A stretch of DNA of 64,000 nt from the NCBI RefSeq assembly GCF_003013475.1, contig NZ_PXZO01000003.1, forward strand, positions 103,785-167,784, given 5' to 3'. Below, one piece after another: positions 50,291 to 59,628 of the stretch. The DNA comes from Brevibacillus porteri (GTDB lineage: Bacteria > Bacillota > Bacilli > Brevibacillales > Brevibacillaceae). The first letter of the stretch is position 1. Each line of letters opens with the position of its first letter. The translations under genes were made by a program, and so were the position numbers. Below the pieces are notes generated by a model that saw only the letters and a program-made list of their open reading frames with translations, was not told the origin of the DNA and searched no databases.

Positions 50291-50401
50291 GAGACGTTCG
50301 TCCCTCCTTGATAAAACCACTGACATTTGCTTGATATCATATGTATGCGAATAGTGAAATGTACCGTTGTCCAGCAAAGTTATGAATGGTCGAAAAAAAG
50401 A

Positions 50402-50430
50402 TTGTAACTCACCCTCTTCCTTTCTATAAT
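50402..50430 (+). promoter_or_regulatory. Sigma-A promoter of the HD-GYP gene
   Basis: TTGTAA (50402-50407), 17 bp, TATAAT (50425-50430); transcription would start near 50437, before the palindrome. Confidence 0.65.
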
Positions 50431-50446
50431 TTGAGTAAAAGTGTGA

Positions 50447-50470
50447 GTTCAAAAAGTCGCCTTTTTGAAC
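50447..50470. repeat. Second copy of the GTTCAAAAAGTCG palindrome
   Basis: GTTCAAAAAG and CTTTTTGAAC flank TCGC. It matches the core of the 48-bp palindrome at 632-679 with one mismatch. In RNA it forms a 10-bp hairpin with a UCGC tetraloop, 38 bp before the HD-GYP start codon. Confidence 0.8.
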
Positions 50471-50507
50471 AACCTCTAAAAAGACGGAGACTGGAAAGGT
50501 TGATTGT

Positions 50508-51572
50508 ATGCCTTTGGCACCTGTTGATCTCTCACTGATTGGACAAGTTTTAGCGGCTGATTTGTACACCGAACAAGGAATTCTGCTGCTGGGACAAAAC
50601 ACGACGATCACGGCGGCCCATGTGATCCTATTGCAAAAGCAACGAGTCCGTGAGGTTGACATTATACAGAGTCTTACGGAGGGAACCGGTGAGGAAGTAA
50701 CTTCTCAACTATTCCAACTAGAGGCAGATTCTGAGACCGTTGCTGCTTATGTACAAGCCCTCGACAAAACGAGACTACTCTTCGATGAACTGACAGTTGG
50801 CGGGACACCGAGTCTCGATCATTTTTCCAACATCTTTTTTGATGTATCAGAAAAATCGACGAAGCATTTGGGTTTGTTCCGGAACTTGTACGTACTGGAA
50901 GGGGCAGACAGCTATACATACCGACATTCATTAAATGTAGGCATTCTCTGTTCGCTCATTGCTCGTTTGATGAAATGGGATGAAGAGCGAATAACATTCA
51001 TGGGGACAGCCGGATTTTTGCATGACATTGGAAAAATGAGGGTACCAAAAGAAATATTGCTTAAGCCAGGCAAGCTAAGTGAAGAAGAATTTGCGATCAT
51101 GAAGAAGCATACCATTTACGGCTATGAAATGATCCGTGAGATGAGTGGTGGGTCTGAGCTGTTGGCATTGTGTGCCTTGCTGCATCACGAGCGACTCGAT
51201 GGGTCTGGCTATCCGGAGCAAAGAAAAGGCGATAGCATTCCGATCGAATGTCAGGTGCTCGCCGTTGCGGACATGTTTGATGCGATCTGTTCCGATCGGG
51301 TGTACAAAGGGAGGACGTCCCCATTCGAGGCGGCACAGCTCCTGTGGAAGGAAGCCTGTAACGGGACGTTGAACGTTGAGATTGTTGCACAGTTTGTCCG
51401 CTACATTGCCTTGCTGTACGTAGGCGCAAAGGCGAGGTTGAGTAGCGGGGAAGAAGTCGAAGTGATTCTTATCCATCAGGATGAGCCAATGCGTCCGTTG
51501 GTAAGAAGAATGGGTGAATTCCTCGATTTGCGGCATGATCGTAAACTGACGATTGAAAAAATGATAGGATAG
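50508..51572 (+). CDS. HD-GYP domain cyclic-di-GMP phosphodiesterase
   Basis: A 354-residue protein. The N-terminal part (1-110) has no recognised sensor; the HD-GYP domain follows with H172-D173 in FLHDIGKMRVP, HTIYGYEM, HHERLDGSGYP (G234-Y235-P236) and VADMFDAI. Such enzymes hydrolyse c-di-GMP and shift cells from sessile to motile. AAAGG lies eight bases before ATG. It has its own promoter and terminator. Confidence 0.93.
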   Translation: MPLAPVDLSLIGQVLAADLYTEQGILLLGQNTTITAAHVILLQKQRVREVDIIQSLTEGTGEEVTSQLFQLEADSETVAAYVQALDKTRLLFDELTVGGTPSLDHFSNIFFDVSEKSTKHLGLFRNLYVLEGADSYTYRHSLNVGILCSLIARLMKWDEERITFMGTAGFLHDIGKMRVPKEILLKPGKLSEEEFAIMKKHTIYGYEMIREMSGGSELLALCALLHHERLDGSGYPEQRKGDSIPIECQVLAVADMFDAICSDRVYKGRTSPFEAAQLLWKEACNGTLNVEIVAQFVRYIALLYVGAKARLSSGEEVEVILIHQDEPMRPLVRRMGEFLDLRHDRKLTIEKMIG

Positions 51573-51591
51573 GAAAGTCGATGCAAAGAAG

Positions 51592-51630
51592 GTGAAACCG
51601 CTCTTGGGAAATGAGAGCGGTTTCATTGTT
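51592..51630 (+). terminator. Terminator of the HD-GYP gene
   Basis: TGAAACCGCTCT / AGAGCGGTTTCA, a perfect 12-bp stem, with a weak T tail. Confidence 0.8.
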
Positions 51631-51767
51631 GCTGATCTGTGAACGATCATCGGGAAAGCTCGATCAGATTGGCAGATTGTGACACAATGAAAGTGTGCAT
51701 GATAGACCAAGAAAAGAAAAGAAAAGAGCCGTGTCGTGCGAATGCTCGAAACGCAAGGAGGAAACAC

Positions 51768-52334
51768 ATGATACGCAAAGCGGAACCCACAGATGCAGCT
51801 TTTGCTGCGCCATTAATTTATGATGCCATTGGAGATATCGCCCATACGTTGACAGGTGCAACGGAGGAAGCGGATGCGATTCGCATGATGGAGGAGTTTT
51901 TTGCGAAGGAAAATAACCGACTCAGCTACGAAAACGCGGTGATTGCCATGGATGGAGATGTACCGGTAGGACTTGCGCTCTTTTATCATGGAAGCCAAAC
52001 AGAGGCACTCGATCGCCCATTCGTTGAGCATGTCCAACGTTTGACTGGCGAGACGATTACGCTTGTAAAAGAAGCAAAGGATGACGAATTCTATTTAGAT
52101 TCTGTCGCGGTTGATTCCTCATGCAGAGGGAAGGGGATCGGATCTCTTCTGCTGGATGCCTTTGAAAAAGAAGCGATTCAGCGCGGGCATGACCGAATCG
52201 CTTTGCTCGTAGACGAGGAAAAACCACGTGCGCGCAAGCTGTATGAATCGCTCGGCTATCGTGAGGATGGGACAGTGATCGTAAGCGGGCATAAATTGAG
52301 CCATATGGTGAAGGACATAGCGGAAAAGGCGTAA
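51768..52334 (+). CDS. GNAT family N-acetyltransferase
   Basis: A 188-residue acetyltransferase starting MIRKAEPTDAAFAAPLIYDA. Motif A is LDSVAVDSSCRGKGIGSLLL, with the R/Q-x-x-G-x-G/A acetyl-CoA loop as RGKGIG. The C-terminus has ARKLYESLGYRE. The substrate is unknown. ATG 51768 follows AAGGAGG; upstream in-frame codons are not needed. Confidence 0.92.
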   Translation: MIRKAEPTDAAFAAPLIYDAIGDIAHTLTGATEEADAIRMMEEFFAKENNRLSYENAVIAMDGDVPVGLALFYHGSQTEALDRPFVEHVQRLTGETITLVKEAKDDEFYLDSVAVDSSCRGKGIGSLLLDAFEKEAIQRGHDRIALLVDEEKPRARKLYESLGYREDGTVIVSGHKLSHMVKDIAEKA

Positions 52335-52342
52335 GAAGAATA

Positions 52343-52399
52343 CAACAGCGGCCACCTATGACCTGAAAATAAAGTCTTAGACTGGTCGCTGTTTTTTAT
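52343..52399 (+). terminator. Terminator of the acetyltransferase gene
   Basis: AACAGCGGCCA / TGGTCGCTGTT and a T run; it also lies at the end of the convergent lysE gene. Confidence 0.75.
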
Positions 52400-52407
52400 T
52401 GAACGAT

Positions 52408-53037
52408 CTATCTGCGATCAAAAGCAAGACTCGCAGCAAGACCTGTCAAGACGCTTGCCATTAGCCAGCGTTGCACCCGTAGCCATGTTGGGCGTGTACC
52501 AAACCACAGAGCAACTCTGCTCGCTACAAGAACAATAAGCAGGTTAATGGTAAAGCTGACAGCTATTTGTGTTAGACCTAACGTAGCACTTTGCAGGAGC
52601 ACCGATCCCCGCGCAGGATCTACAAACTGCGGTAAGAGTGAAACATACAAGATAGCAATTTTGGGGTTCAGTAGATTTGTGATCAATCCCATCAAAAATA
52701 ACTTTTTCGGCGGTTCAATAGGAAGAGTATCAGGCTTGAGAATGGAAGCAGCACCTGGTTTGACCGCATTCCAAGCGAGCCAGAGCAGGTAGACAGCCCC
52801 GGCCCACTTGACTGATTCGTAAACGAACGGAACCGTTATGAAAAGAGCCGAGAGACCGAACATGGTTGCAATCATGTAAATTACGAATCCAAGTATAACA
52901 CCAAGAAGTGAGATGACTCCGGCTGTGCGACCTTGCGAAATCGTACGAGAAATGAGGTAAATCATGTTAGGACCAGGAGAACAGACCATACCAAGCGAAA
53001 CAAATACAAAGGTAATAAGAGTACCAAAACTCACCAA
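52408..53037 (-). CDS. LysE family amino-acid exporter
   Basis: A 209-residue protein with six predicted helices and the LysE/RhtB signature CSPGPNMIYLISRTISQG near the N-terminus. Members export basic amino acids, homoserine, threonine or similar compounds. The TTG start at 53037 has GAGGAG about nine bases upstream; GTG 53034 is an alternative. Confidence 0.9.
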   Translation of the reverse strand: MVSFGTLITFVFVSLGMVCSPGPNMIYLISRTISQGRTAGVISLLGVILGFVIYMIATMFGLSALFITVPFVYESVKWAGAVYLLWLAWNAVKPGAASILKPDTLPIEPPKKLFLMGLITNLLNPKIAILYVSLLPQFVDPARGSVLLQSATLGLTQIAVSFTINLLIVLVASRVALWFGTRPTWLRVQRWLMASVLTGLAASLAFDRR

Positions 53038-53128
53038 TTTTCATTACTCCTCTCCGTGGTTCATCAAAGTTAGAAACCATTAATACCAATGAACGGAATT
53101 ACCAAGATCGCAACGAAGCCAGCTTACT

Positions 53129-53165
53129 GGGGCAGCAAAGCGGTGTCTAGCCCCAGTTTCTTTCT
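53129..53165. terminator. Hairpin between lysE and the DUF1266 gene
   Basis: ACTGGGGC / GCCCCAGT, with a T-rich tail only on the plus strand; it may still limit transcription from the DUF1266 operon into lysE. Confidence 0.45.
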
Positions 53166-53188
53166 ATTAACCTGCCTTTACAGAGAGA

Positions 53189-53881
53189 TTAATTGGGTGA
53201 GGGCAGATAAGGTGTGAGATCAAACTTCCAGTCAAATTCACGGATCGGACTGTACTTACCCGTCAGGAGCTTCAAAATATGAGCTTCGGTTGCTTTACTC
53301 GTATTTTTGGACGCTCCTGCTTCGTCGTAAAGATTGCCACATGCATACGCAAATAAATACTCTTCCCAGCTCGAATAAGCGAGTTGGATTCGCTTGGCTA
53401 CGTCCAGCATGCTTTCTACGGCATCCGCCTTGGGAAGATAGGACTGCTGGGCGCCTGCTTTGCAAATAATGAGATACCAGGCGTAATCAAAGGCGGCAAT
53501 GCCGGCATGTGGGAGTCTGTTCATATACGAGTACACGATCAACTGTCGGGCTGACTCCGTGTCGCCTTTTTTTAAGGATGCGATGTAGTTGGAACGATTG
53601 GCAGCGCTGAGTGCAGATAATACGTGGCGATGCTGATCAAATTCAGCTCTTCGCCCATGTTCCCAAAACCAAGTCAAGCGCTCTTGCGTTTTGGCGGCAT
53701 CTCCCGTGTCCCATCTGTTATCAATTCGAAGCCGCAAAAACGTATCGCGCAGGCGGTTGTATTCGTGGATGGCCAAATAATACGCGAGTTGCTTCTGATT
53801 TAAGCAAACAGAGGAGAGAGCATGCAAGTAGCGGCTTAATTTTGGGTCGATCTCTTTTCCGTTTTCTGCTTCTTTTGTCAT
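53189..53881 (-). CDS. DUF1266 domain protein
   Basis: A 230-residue soluble protein. The DUF1266 pattern is seen in AAFDYAWYLIICKAGAQQSY and KRIQLAYSSWEEYLFAYACG. Function is unknown. It is the third gene of the hscC-J-DUF1266 operon, 20 bp after the J-like gene, with a good GGAGGCAGAGAGGA region before ATG. In E. coli, as I recall, DUF1266 proteins (YbeR, YbeU) are likewise encoded beside hscC and djlB/djlC. Confidence 0.82.
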   Translation of the reverse strand: MTKEAENGKEIDPKLSRYLHALSSVCLNQKQLAYYLAIHEYNRLRDTFLRLRIDNRWDTGDAAKTQERLTWFWEHGRRAEFDQHRHVLSALSAANRSNYIASLKKGDTESARQLIVYSYMNRLPHAGIAAFDYAWYLIICKAGAQQSYLPKADAVESMLDVAKRIQLAYSSWEEYLFAYACGNLYDEAGASKNTSKATEAHILKLLTGKYSPIREFDWKFDLTPYLPSPN

Positions 53882-53901
53882 GGAATTCCTCTCTGCCTCC
53901 T

Positions 53902-55896
53902 TTAGTGGAATGTCAATGCTTTGCGAGTTTTGGGAATCTCACGAATGATGCGGATGTAATACAGCATGGAGATTATCGCGAGAATGCCCAGAAGCCATGA
54001 TCCCGTCCATCCTTTTTCTTCTAAGTCAGGCTTGGCATTGATATACATATCGGTCACGAGAACTGCATTGTGAGGATGCTTGCGTTTGTCCAAAGTATTC
54101 ACAATGACAGGTAACATCTCACCATCCGGTATCGCCTTGAGCGTTCCTCGCATCGTAATGGAATGTTTGTCATGAATTTCTTTGGCATGATCGTAGTCCG
54201 TAATGACAATGATCGCTTGTTGATCCAGATAACCCACATTTACATAACCGGTGTCAGAGTTTAACAGATCTCGCTCTTCGGCTTTGGCAGCAGGAATGAA
54301 CTCGGCTTTTGGCTCGGGATGCTTCTCTTTGTCATAGACGCGGAGCATATTGATATAAGAAGCTTTGGTCAATGTAAATTGCACCTGGTAGCCAAGAGGA
54401 GTTTGTTTCAACTCGTCCATCGTCTCAATTGGGACAGGCTTATATTTATTGACCAAGGAGTCAAATATCTGCTCCGAAGTCATCTCCAGCTTCATGGATA
54501 CAACAGCAAACATAGCGTAATGGAGCAGAAGGAGAAAAATAATCGTCCAAATGTTACGTCTCGTGTAGATGGCAAAAAATTGCTTGAACCTTGCTAGCTT
54601 GCCAGGAAGCCCGAGTACGCGTAAGGTTTTTCTCCTAGCTGCTTTGGCTTGCTTGTTCGCAGTTGGTTCGGTCATCTTGTTAAACGGAGATTGTATTTGC
54701 GTCAGACATATCTTCGCATCAATATCGGAGGGATTATGCGAAAGCATCTCCTGGAAAACCTCTTGAGCCTTCTCCCACTCGCCCAGTTGAAGATAACTTT
54801 TCCCCAGCAAGCTGCGAGCGTCCCACAGTTCTGGCATGCGAGTGAGGATTTCCTCGCAATCTTTGATCGCATCAGCAGCATCTCCCTTTTCGAGAAAAAG
54901 TCGGGCACGATACAAATACGCATCGATGTTATCTGGATCAAGACGTATCAGTTGATCAAAGGTATGAAAGGCACGATTCTTATTTCCGGTTCGTAAAAAA
55001 TATTCGCCCTGTAAACGGATCAAATCGGGATCAAGAGGGTACAGGGCATGGGCTTTTGCCAAATAGCTCTGAGCCGTTTCCCAATCATTTTCCATGAGGG
55101 CAAATAACGCATCGCTGCGCCATTCTAGAAACGCTTCAATATTCAAGTCCTCGCGATTCTCAAAAGAGTGGTAACGCAGTGTGAAGGTCTGATTGAGCTG
55201 GCCGTTCAGGTAAGCGACAAAACGCCCTGAGAGCTGGCTTGCGAGCTTTTCCGATTTCTCCCGCCATTGAAAATGGGAATCGAGCAGATTCCACACCTCA
55301 TGAGGCAAGTGATAGTGTTCTTCTAAAAAGTGGAGAAATTGCGTATCGATGAGTTGATGGCAACCGACATTCCACATGGCCTCGTCATTCAGCAACTCAC
55401 GCCAGTTTTCAAGCTTGATTCTTTCGTGATAGTTATCGTACAACTCTTGCGTACGGCGGAAAAAACGCTCCACCATATCATTGGGGCTCATGGAGCGTTC
55501 GAAATGATCGTAGCTCTCTGTGAAATCGTACCGCTGGGGAATGGGGATTCCTTCTTGAGAGACCACTTCTTGCGTTGTTTCCTCTAAAAACCTGTCAAAC
55601 AGGGGGAGTCGCTGCGGTGGATCGTAGTTAGGCTGCTCTTCTTCTTCCGATTCATGATTCTCCCCCTCATCGAGCTGTCTCGGCTGTCTTCTTTCCGGTA
55701 GGGGCGTTTCTTCGAACATTCGATTGCGCTTGGTATTGCGTGTGTACTTCAGGGCGAGGTCATACGCCTCTCGCAATCGCTGAAAGCCTTCAGGATCAAC
55801 CTCCGGATTGTACACCTTCAACATTTTGGCATACGCCTTTTTTATCTGGGCAGGATTGTCCGTCGGTTCAATCCCGAGAATCTCCCAAATCCCCAT
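53902..55896 (-). CDS. Membrane-anchored J-like protein with TPR repeats
   Basis: A 664-residue protein. Residues 1-50 are J-like: IWEILGIEPTDNPAQIKKAY, then KVYNPEVDPEGFQRLREAYD, where the expected HPD loop reads NPE. A Glu-rich linker is followed by TPR repeats near 275-400 (FLRTGNKNRAFHTFDQLIRL, YLYRARLFLEKGDAADAIKD, LLGKSYLQLGEWEKAQEVFQ). Hydrophobic helices near 455 and 640 suggest a 160-residue extracytoplasmic region. Its ATG overlaps the hscC stop (TAATG), so the pair is coupled and probably works together. Confidence 0.85.
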   Translation of the reverse strand: MGIWEILGIEPTDNPAQIKKAYAKMLKVYNPEVDPEGFQRLREAYDLALKYTRNTKRNRMFEETPLPERRQPRQLDEGENHESEEEEQPNYDPPQRLPLFDRFLEETTQEVVSQEGIPIPQRYDFTESYDHFERSMSPNDMVERFFRRTQELYDNYHERIKLENWRELLNDEAMWNVGCHQLIDTQFLHFLEEHYHLPHEVWNLLDSHFQWREKSEKLASQLSGRFVAYLNGQLNQTFTLRYHSFENREDLNIEAFLEWRSDALFALMENDWETAQSYLAKAHALYPLDPDLIRLQGEYFLRTGNKNRAFHTFDQLIRLDPDNIDAYLYRARLFLEKGDAADAIKDCEEILTRMPELWDARSLLGKSYLQLGEWEKAQEVFQEMLSHNPSDIDAKICLTQIQSPFNKMTEPTANKQAKAARRKTLRVLGLPGKLARFKQFFAIYTRRNIWTIIFLLLLHYAMFAVVSMKLEMTSEQIFDSLVNKYKPVPIETMDELKQTPLGYQVQFTLTKASYINMLRVYDKEKHPEPKAEFIPAAKAEERDLLNSDTGYVNVGYLDQQAIIVITDYDHAKEIHDKHSITMRGTLKAIPDGEMLPVIVNTLDKRKHPHNAVLVTDMYINAKPDLEEKGWTGSWLLGILAIISMLYYIRIIREIPKTRKALTFH

Positions 55897-57596
55897 TAAT
55901 ACTCATTCCACCCTTCAAACATGTCCAGCTGCTGCTTCAATTCTTCTGCTGCTTTGGCGATGTCTCTTTCATTTTGGGTGGAGAGGACACTTTCGAAGCG
56001 GCGTAAGTAATTCGCAATGATCATACGGTCTTCACCCAACGCTTCCTCATACATACGCTCGCCTTTTGCCAGAAGCAATCGATTTTCGGTTCGCTCTCTA
56101 GGGTGGATCTTAATGTTTTGAAGAGCTTGGAAACGCTCCTCAATTTCTTGTTTTGATAGGCTACCCGGATTTTTTTCGATGACGGCCTTGGTTTTGACAC
56201 CTGAAGATACGACAGTCACTTCGACTTCCAGAATCCCGTTGATGTCATATGTATAACGAACATCGATAGATTCCTCGCCCTTTTTGGCAGGAGGAACTTT
56301 TACATTCAATTCGCCCAGCTTGAGGTTATGTTCGACGCGTCGGCTTTCCCCTTGATACACGTCAACGAGAATAGAGCGTTGATAATCGAGAACGGTGTAT
56401 AGCCGTTCTACCCGACTGACCGGGATTGGCGTATTGCGCTCGATGATCGGAAAGAAGTAGCCATCCTCGTGTTTGCCGTTTGCCATGGTTTGTACAATAC
56501 CCGTACCGAGTGTGTATGGGCAAACATCGGTCAAAACAAGCTCGTTTAACGCCTCGTTGCGTTCCTTGAGTGCTGCTTGAATCGCTGTTCCCAATGCAAC
56601 AGCCTCATCGGGATTAATATGGGAATGGGGCAGGCGCCCAAATATCTTGCTAACGATGGATTTGATAAGCGGCATCCGTGTCGCACCGCCAATAAGCACG
56701 ATTGCGTCCAGTTCCCGGGGTGAGATGGAAGCGTCTCGCAAAGCACGTTCGATCGGCTGACGCAGTCGTTGCAGCAGAGGAAACGCGAGTTCTTCCAGCT
56801 GATTCCGGCTGAGAGTTGTTTCAACCAGCTCTCCCTGGATATTGACACTCATTTTCCCTTCTTGGTCGGAAAACAAGGCGCGCTTGCACAGCTCAGCTTG
56901 TTTGTGGATGGACGAACGCGTTTTGCTGTCCAGCGTGTTGATATCGAGTCGATGGGCTTCTATAAAATAAGAGGCAATCAGATCGGTAAAGTCTTCGCCG
57001 CCCAAAAAGTTGTCTCCAGCGATTGATTTTACTTCCATCACACCTTCGAACATTTCCAAAATAGAAACGTCAAACGTTCCGCCACCTAAATCGAATACGA
57101 GGAATTGTGTCTCGGATTCCTCCTGATGGAGCCCATATGAGATCGCGGCGGCAGTCGGTTCGCTGATCAAACGCTCTACTTTCAGTCCAGCGAGCTCTGC
57201 TGCTCGTTTCGTTGCTTTGCGTTGTGTGTCATTGAAATAAGCAGGTACACTGATAACCGCTTCGTGAACGGAGTGCCCGAAATGAGCCTCAGCATCGGCC
57301 TTCAAAGATTTAATCACAAAGGAGGAAAGGTCTTCGGCAGAAAGAGAATATCTCCCCAGTTGGTATCTTTTTTCTGTCCCCATAAACCGTTTGAAGGTAG
57401 AAGCAGTACGATCTGGGTGTGTTAAGAGGCGCTCTCTGGCGATTTTTCCAATCAAGATCTCGCCGTTCTCATCGACGCTGACCACAGAAGGAGTCAGTGT
57501 TTCTCCGAGCGCGTTTGGAATGAGCACGGGTCCATTCTCAGTCCAGTAGGCCACCAGACTGTTCGTCGTGCCCAAATCAATTCCAATGGTGGTCAT
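55896..57596 (-). CDS. hscC: Hsp70 family chaperone, HscC-like
   Basis: A 566-residue Hsp70 starting TTIGIDLGTTNSLVAYW, with VISVPAYFNDTQRKAT, EPTAAAISYGL and FDLGGGTFDVSILE of the ATPase domain, and a substrate domain with TPIPVSR. It lacks the long DnaK C-terminal lid and tail, as HscC proteins do. It heads a minus-strand operon with the J-like and DUF1266 genes. The client is unknown. GAGG lies nine bases before ATG. Confidence 0.9.
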   Translation of the reverse strand: MTTIGIDLGTTNSLVAYWTENGPVLIPNALGETLTPSVVSVDENGEILIGKIARERLLTHPDRTASTFKRFMGTEKRYQLGRYSLSAEDLSSFVIKSLKADAEAHFGHSVHEAVISVPAYFNDTQRKATKRAAELAGLKVERLISEPTAAAISYGLHQEESETQFLVFDLGGGTFDVSILEMFEGVMEVKSIAGDNFLGGEDFTDLIASYFIEAHRLDINTLDSKTRSSIHKQAELCKRALFSDQEGKMSVNIQGELVETTLSRNQLEELAFPLLQRLRQPIERALRDASISPRELDAIVLIGGATRMPLIKSIVSKIFGRLPHSHINPDEAVALGTAIQAALKERNEALNELVLTDVCPYTLGTGIVQTMANGKHEDGYFFPIIERNTPIPVSRVERLYTVLDYQRSILVDVYQGESRRVEHNLKLGELNVKVPPAKKGEESIDVRYTYDINGILEVEVTVVSSGVKTKAVIEKNPGSLSKQEIEERFQALQNIKIHPRERTENRLLLAKGERMYEEALGEDRMIIANYLRRFESVLSTQNERDIAKAAEELKQQLDMFEGWNEY

Positions 57597-57780
57597 CAGT
57601 TAGGTCCTCATTTCCGTGTTTTTTCTACTAATATCGGTAAAAGTAGAGACTTTGTAGATAATTTTACCATGAAAAAAATGGATGTAATTGGTGCTTTAGT
57701 AGGATATGAAATCGAATTTTAGATAAAGAAAATAGAAATAGAATTCGGAAGATAGAAAACGACAAACGAGAGAGGTCGTT

Positions 57781-59106
57781 ATGCCAATGCAGCAGCGAAT
57801 GGAAAAGTGGTTTAAAGCGTGGAAGTTACTTATGCATGATATGGAGCGACAAGGTGCCCAGGTTTGGCCGCTCACGGTAGAACCACCGGCGGCGCTGGAA
57901 GAAATCGAAAGAAGAGAGGAAAGTCTCGGGGTTAGCTTTCCCCCGACGATCCGTACCATTTTGCTTGCGGGCAGCAGTCAAGTTCAAATAAATTGGTCGT
58001 TGCCATCTCGAGCGTTAGATCCTTTTTCACTCAGTGGAGATTTTGGATGGTCATTGGATGCATTTGAGTGGCCGTACTTTGGCGGAGACGAAGAGAGTGA
58101 GGACGAGAAAAGGTATCTCTGTTTTCACGTCGGCGGTAATGGCGACATGCTCCTCATCGATTTGTCGACAGGCGCGGATGACCCACCTGTCTATTCTTGG
58201 GGGCATGAGACAGACGAGTTCCAATTACTCGGAAGAAGCTTCACAGAGTTCGTAGAGCGAGTCACGGAGCTGGGCTGTATTGGGGCAGAGTGCTGGAATT
58301 ATGAAGCACTCGCTGGTGCAGATGGGCTCGATGTCGAGGGGCAAGTCGCACAAGAGTGGAAAGAATGGCTGCAAATCTATCGAACGCTCACCTTTGAAGA
58401 GGCGGCGCAAGATTTCGAGAAGCTGGTCTTGTTTGCAAAAATGCATGGTGCAGGAGATACACGTATCCAAAAGGCATTTGCTCAGTACGATTGGGAGCCG
58501 GTTTTGCATAAATGGGTAGCGCAAATCGAGCAGGAAACCTCATCAAGCAATCTGCTACTCTGGTGCCAGCTCATTGTCGAGACAGTAGGTAAAAAGGCAG
58601 AGGGGTGGGTACGCTCGCTCTGGGAGTCTGGGCCACATTATGAACGGATAGGCTCGAGTCTACGTGCATACGTGACGGCAGCTTGTTTGCCAGAAGATGA
58701 GGGCTTGCAGCGAGTTTTGGCTGAGATGGACGAAGTTGTTGCCAGAAAAGAATGTCTGGTAGGCTATGCTGCCAACAGTCATTTGCATCACTTTCGCTCC
58801 CGTGAAGTCATTTTGTGGATGGAACCGCATGTGGCGTACCCGATTGAAGGCTGGGATGAGCTTTTCGCGATGTCACGTCCACAATGGGATGATCTGATTC
58901 GCTGGCTGGACGGAAATGAAGCACAGCGGCAGATTGCGTTAAGTGCTTGGGGGAAAATGCTGACGAGTGGCGAGTCGCCTTCTGGTGAAGCGAATTGGCA
59001 AGAAATCAATCGGTTGTTGGATGTAGCGTACGAGAAAGCCATTTTGCGCAAGGAAAAAGAGCGTGTAGATCGCATTCTCTCTTCCTTGGAAACAGCAAAG
59101 CATTAG
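57781..59106 (+). CDS. SMI1/KNR4 (SUKH) family protein
   Basis: A 441-residue protein. Residues about 35-165 form a SUKH domain: PAALEEIERREESLGVSFPP, then LDPFSLSGDFGW, CFHVGGNGDMLLIDL and GRSFTEFVERV. The rest is helical, Trp-rich and unrecognised. SUKH proteins are the commonest immunity proteins against polymorphic nuclease toxins. GAGAGAGG precedes ATG. It is divergent from hscC, with 184 bp between starts. Confidence 0.82.
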   Translation: MPMQQRMEKWFKAWKLLMHDMERQGAQVWPLTVEPPAALEEIERREESLGVSFPPTIRTILLAGSSQVQINWSLPSRALDPFSLSGDFGWSLDAFEWPYFGGDEESEDEKRYLCFHVGGNGDMLLIDLSTGADDPPVYSWGHETDEFQLLGRSFTEFVERVTELGCIGAECWNYEALAGADGLDVEGQVAQEWKEWLQIYRTLTFEEAAQDFEKLVLFAKMHGAGDTRIQKAFAQYDWEPVLHKWVAQIEQETSSSNLLLWCQLIVETVGKKAEGWVRSLWESGPHYERIGSSLRAYVTAACLPEDEGLQRVLAEMDEVVARKECLVGYAANSHLHHFRSREVILWMEPHVAYPIEGWDELFAMSRPQWDDLIRWLDGNEAQRQIALSAWGKMLTSGESPSGEANWQEINRLLDVAYEKAILRKEKERVDRILSSLETAKH

Positions 59107-59162
59107 ACGAAGGGGCATTGACCCGTGTTTGTGCAAGAGGAATGGACCAAGGGGGAAAGACA

Positions 59163-59591
59163 ATGAGAAATGTGGTAACGGTATGGGGAACAACCTTGCA
59201 GTCTTCTGATGAACTAGCGGATTTTCTGACTCCGGTTTACGATGAGGACGGGGATGTGATACCGTCTGGCTTTTTAACATCGTCAGGCCTTGAATGGGTA
59301 GACGAAGATTTTTTTGAAGTGCATGAGGTGCAGGATGCAGAAGCCAGAGCTGACTTTTTCACGTATTTGGAAAACGAATATGCGATGAATGCAACGCTCG
59401 ATAGAAAAGAATGGCCCAAACAGCTAACAGAGGAGATGGGCAAGTACCCACATGTCATTTTGCTGTACGGCAATGAATCACGCTATGGTCCGATTAACAA
59501 AAAATTGTTCGATCTCACTGAGAGCGGGCAAGAAAAAAATTCACCAGTAGTCCTGCTCGCTAAACTTGTATTTGAGACAGAGGAGCGGTAA
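59163..59591 (+). CDS. Immunity 22 (DUF4284)-like protein
   Basis: A 142-residue acidic protein. VVTVWGTTLQSSDELADFL, VYDEDGDVIPSGF and WVDEDFFEVHE follow the pattern I recall for the Imm22/DUF4284 family. Members are predicted immunity proteins of polymorphic toxin systems. ATG 59163 has GGGGGAAAG upstream. No toxin gene is adjacent. It lies 56 bp after the SUKH gene and probably shares its transcript. Confidence 0.72.
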   Translation: MRNVVTVWGTTLQSSDELADFLTPVYDEDGDVIPSGFLTSSGLEWVDEDFFEVHEVQDAEARADFFTYLENEYAMNATLDRKEWPKQLTEEMGKYPHVILLYGNESRYGPINKKLFDLTESGQEKNSPVVLLAKLVFETEER

Positions 59592-59628
59592 GGAGCAGGG
59601 AGGAATGCGTAAGAAAGGAGATACAGAT

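Noticed and set aside
50291..50662. Upstream extension of the JAMM gene
   Set aside because: The extension crosses the HD-GYP promoter, palindrome and start; ATG 50290 has an excellent ribosome site.
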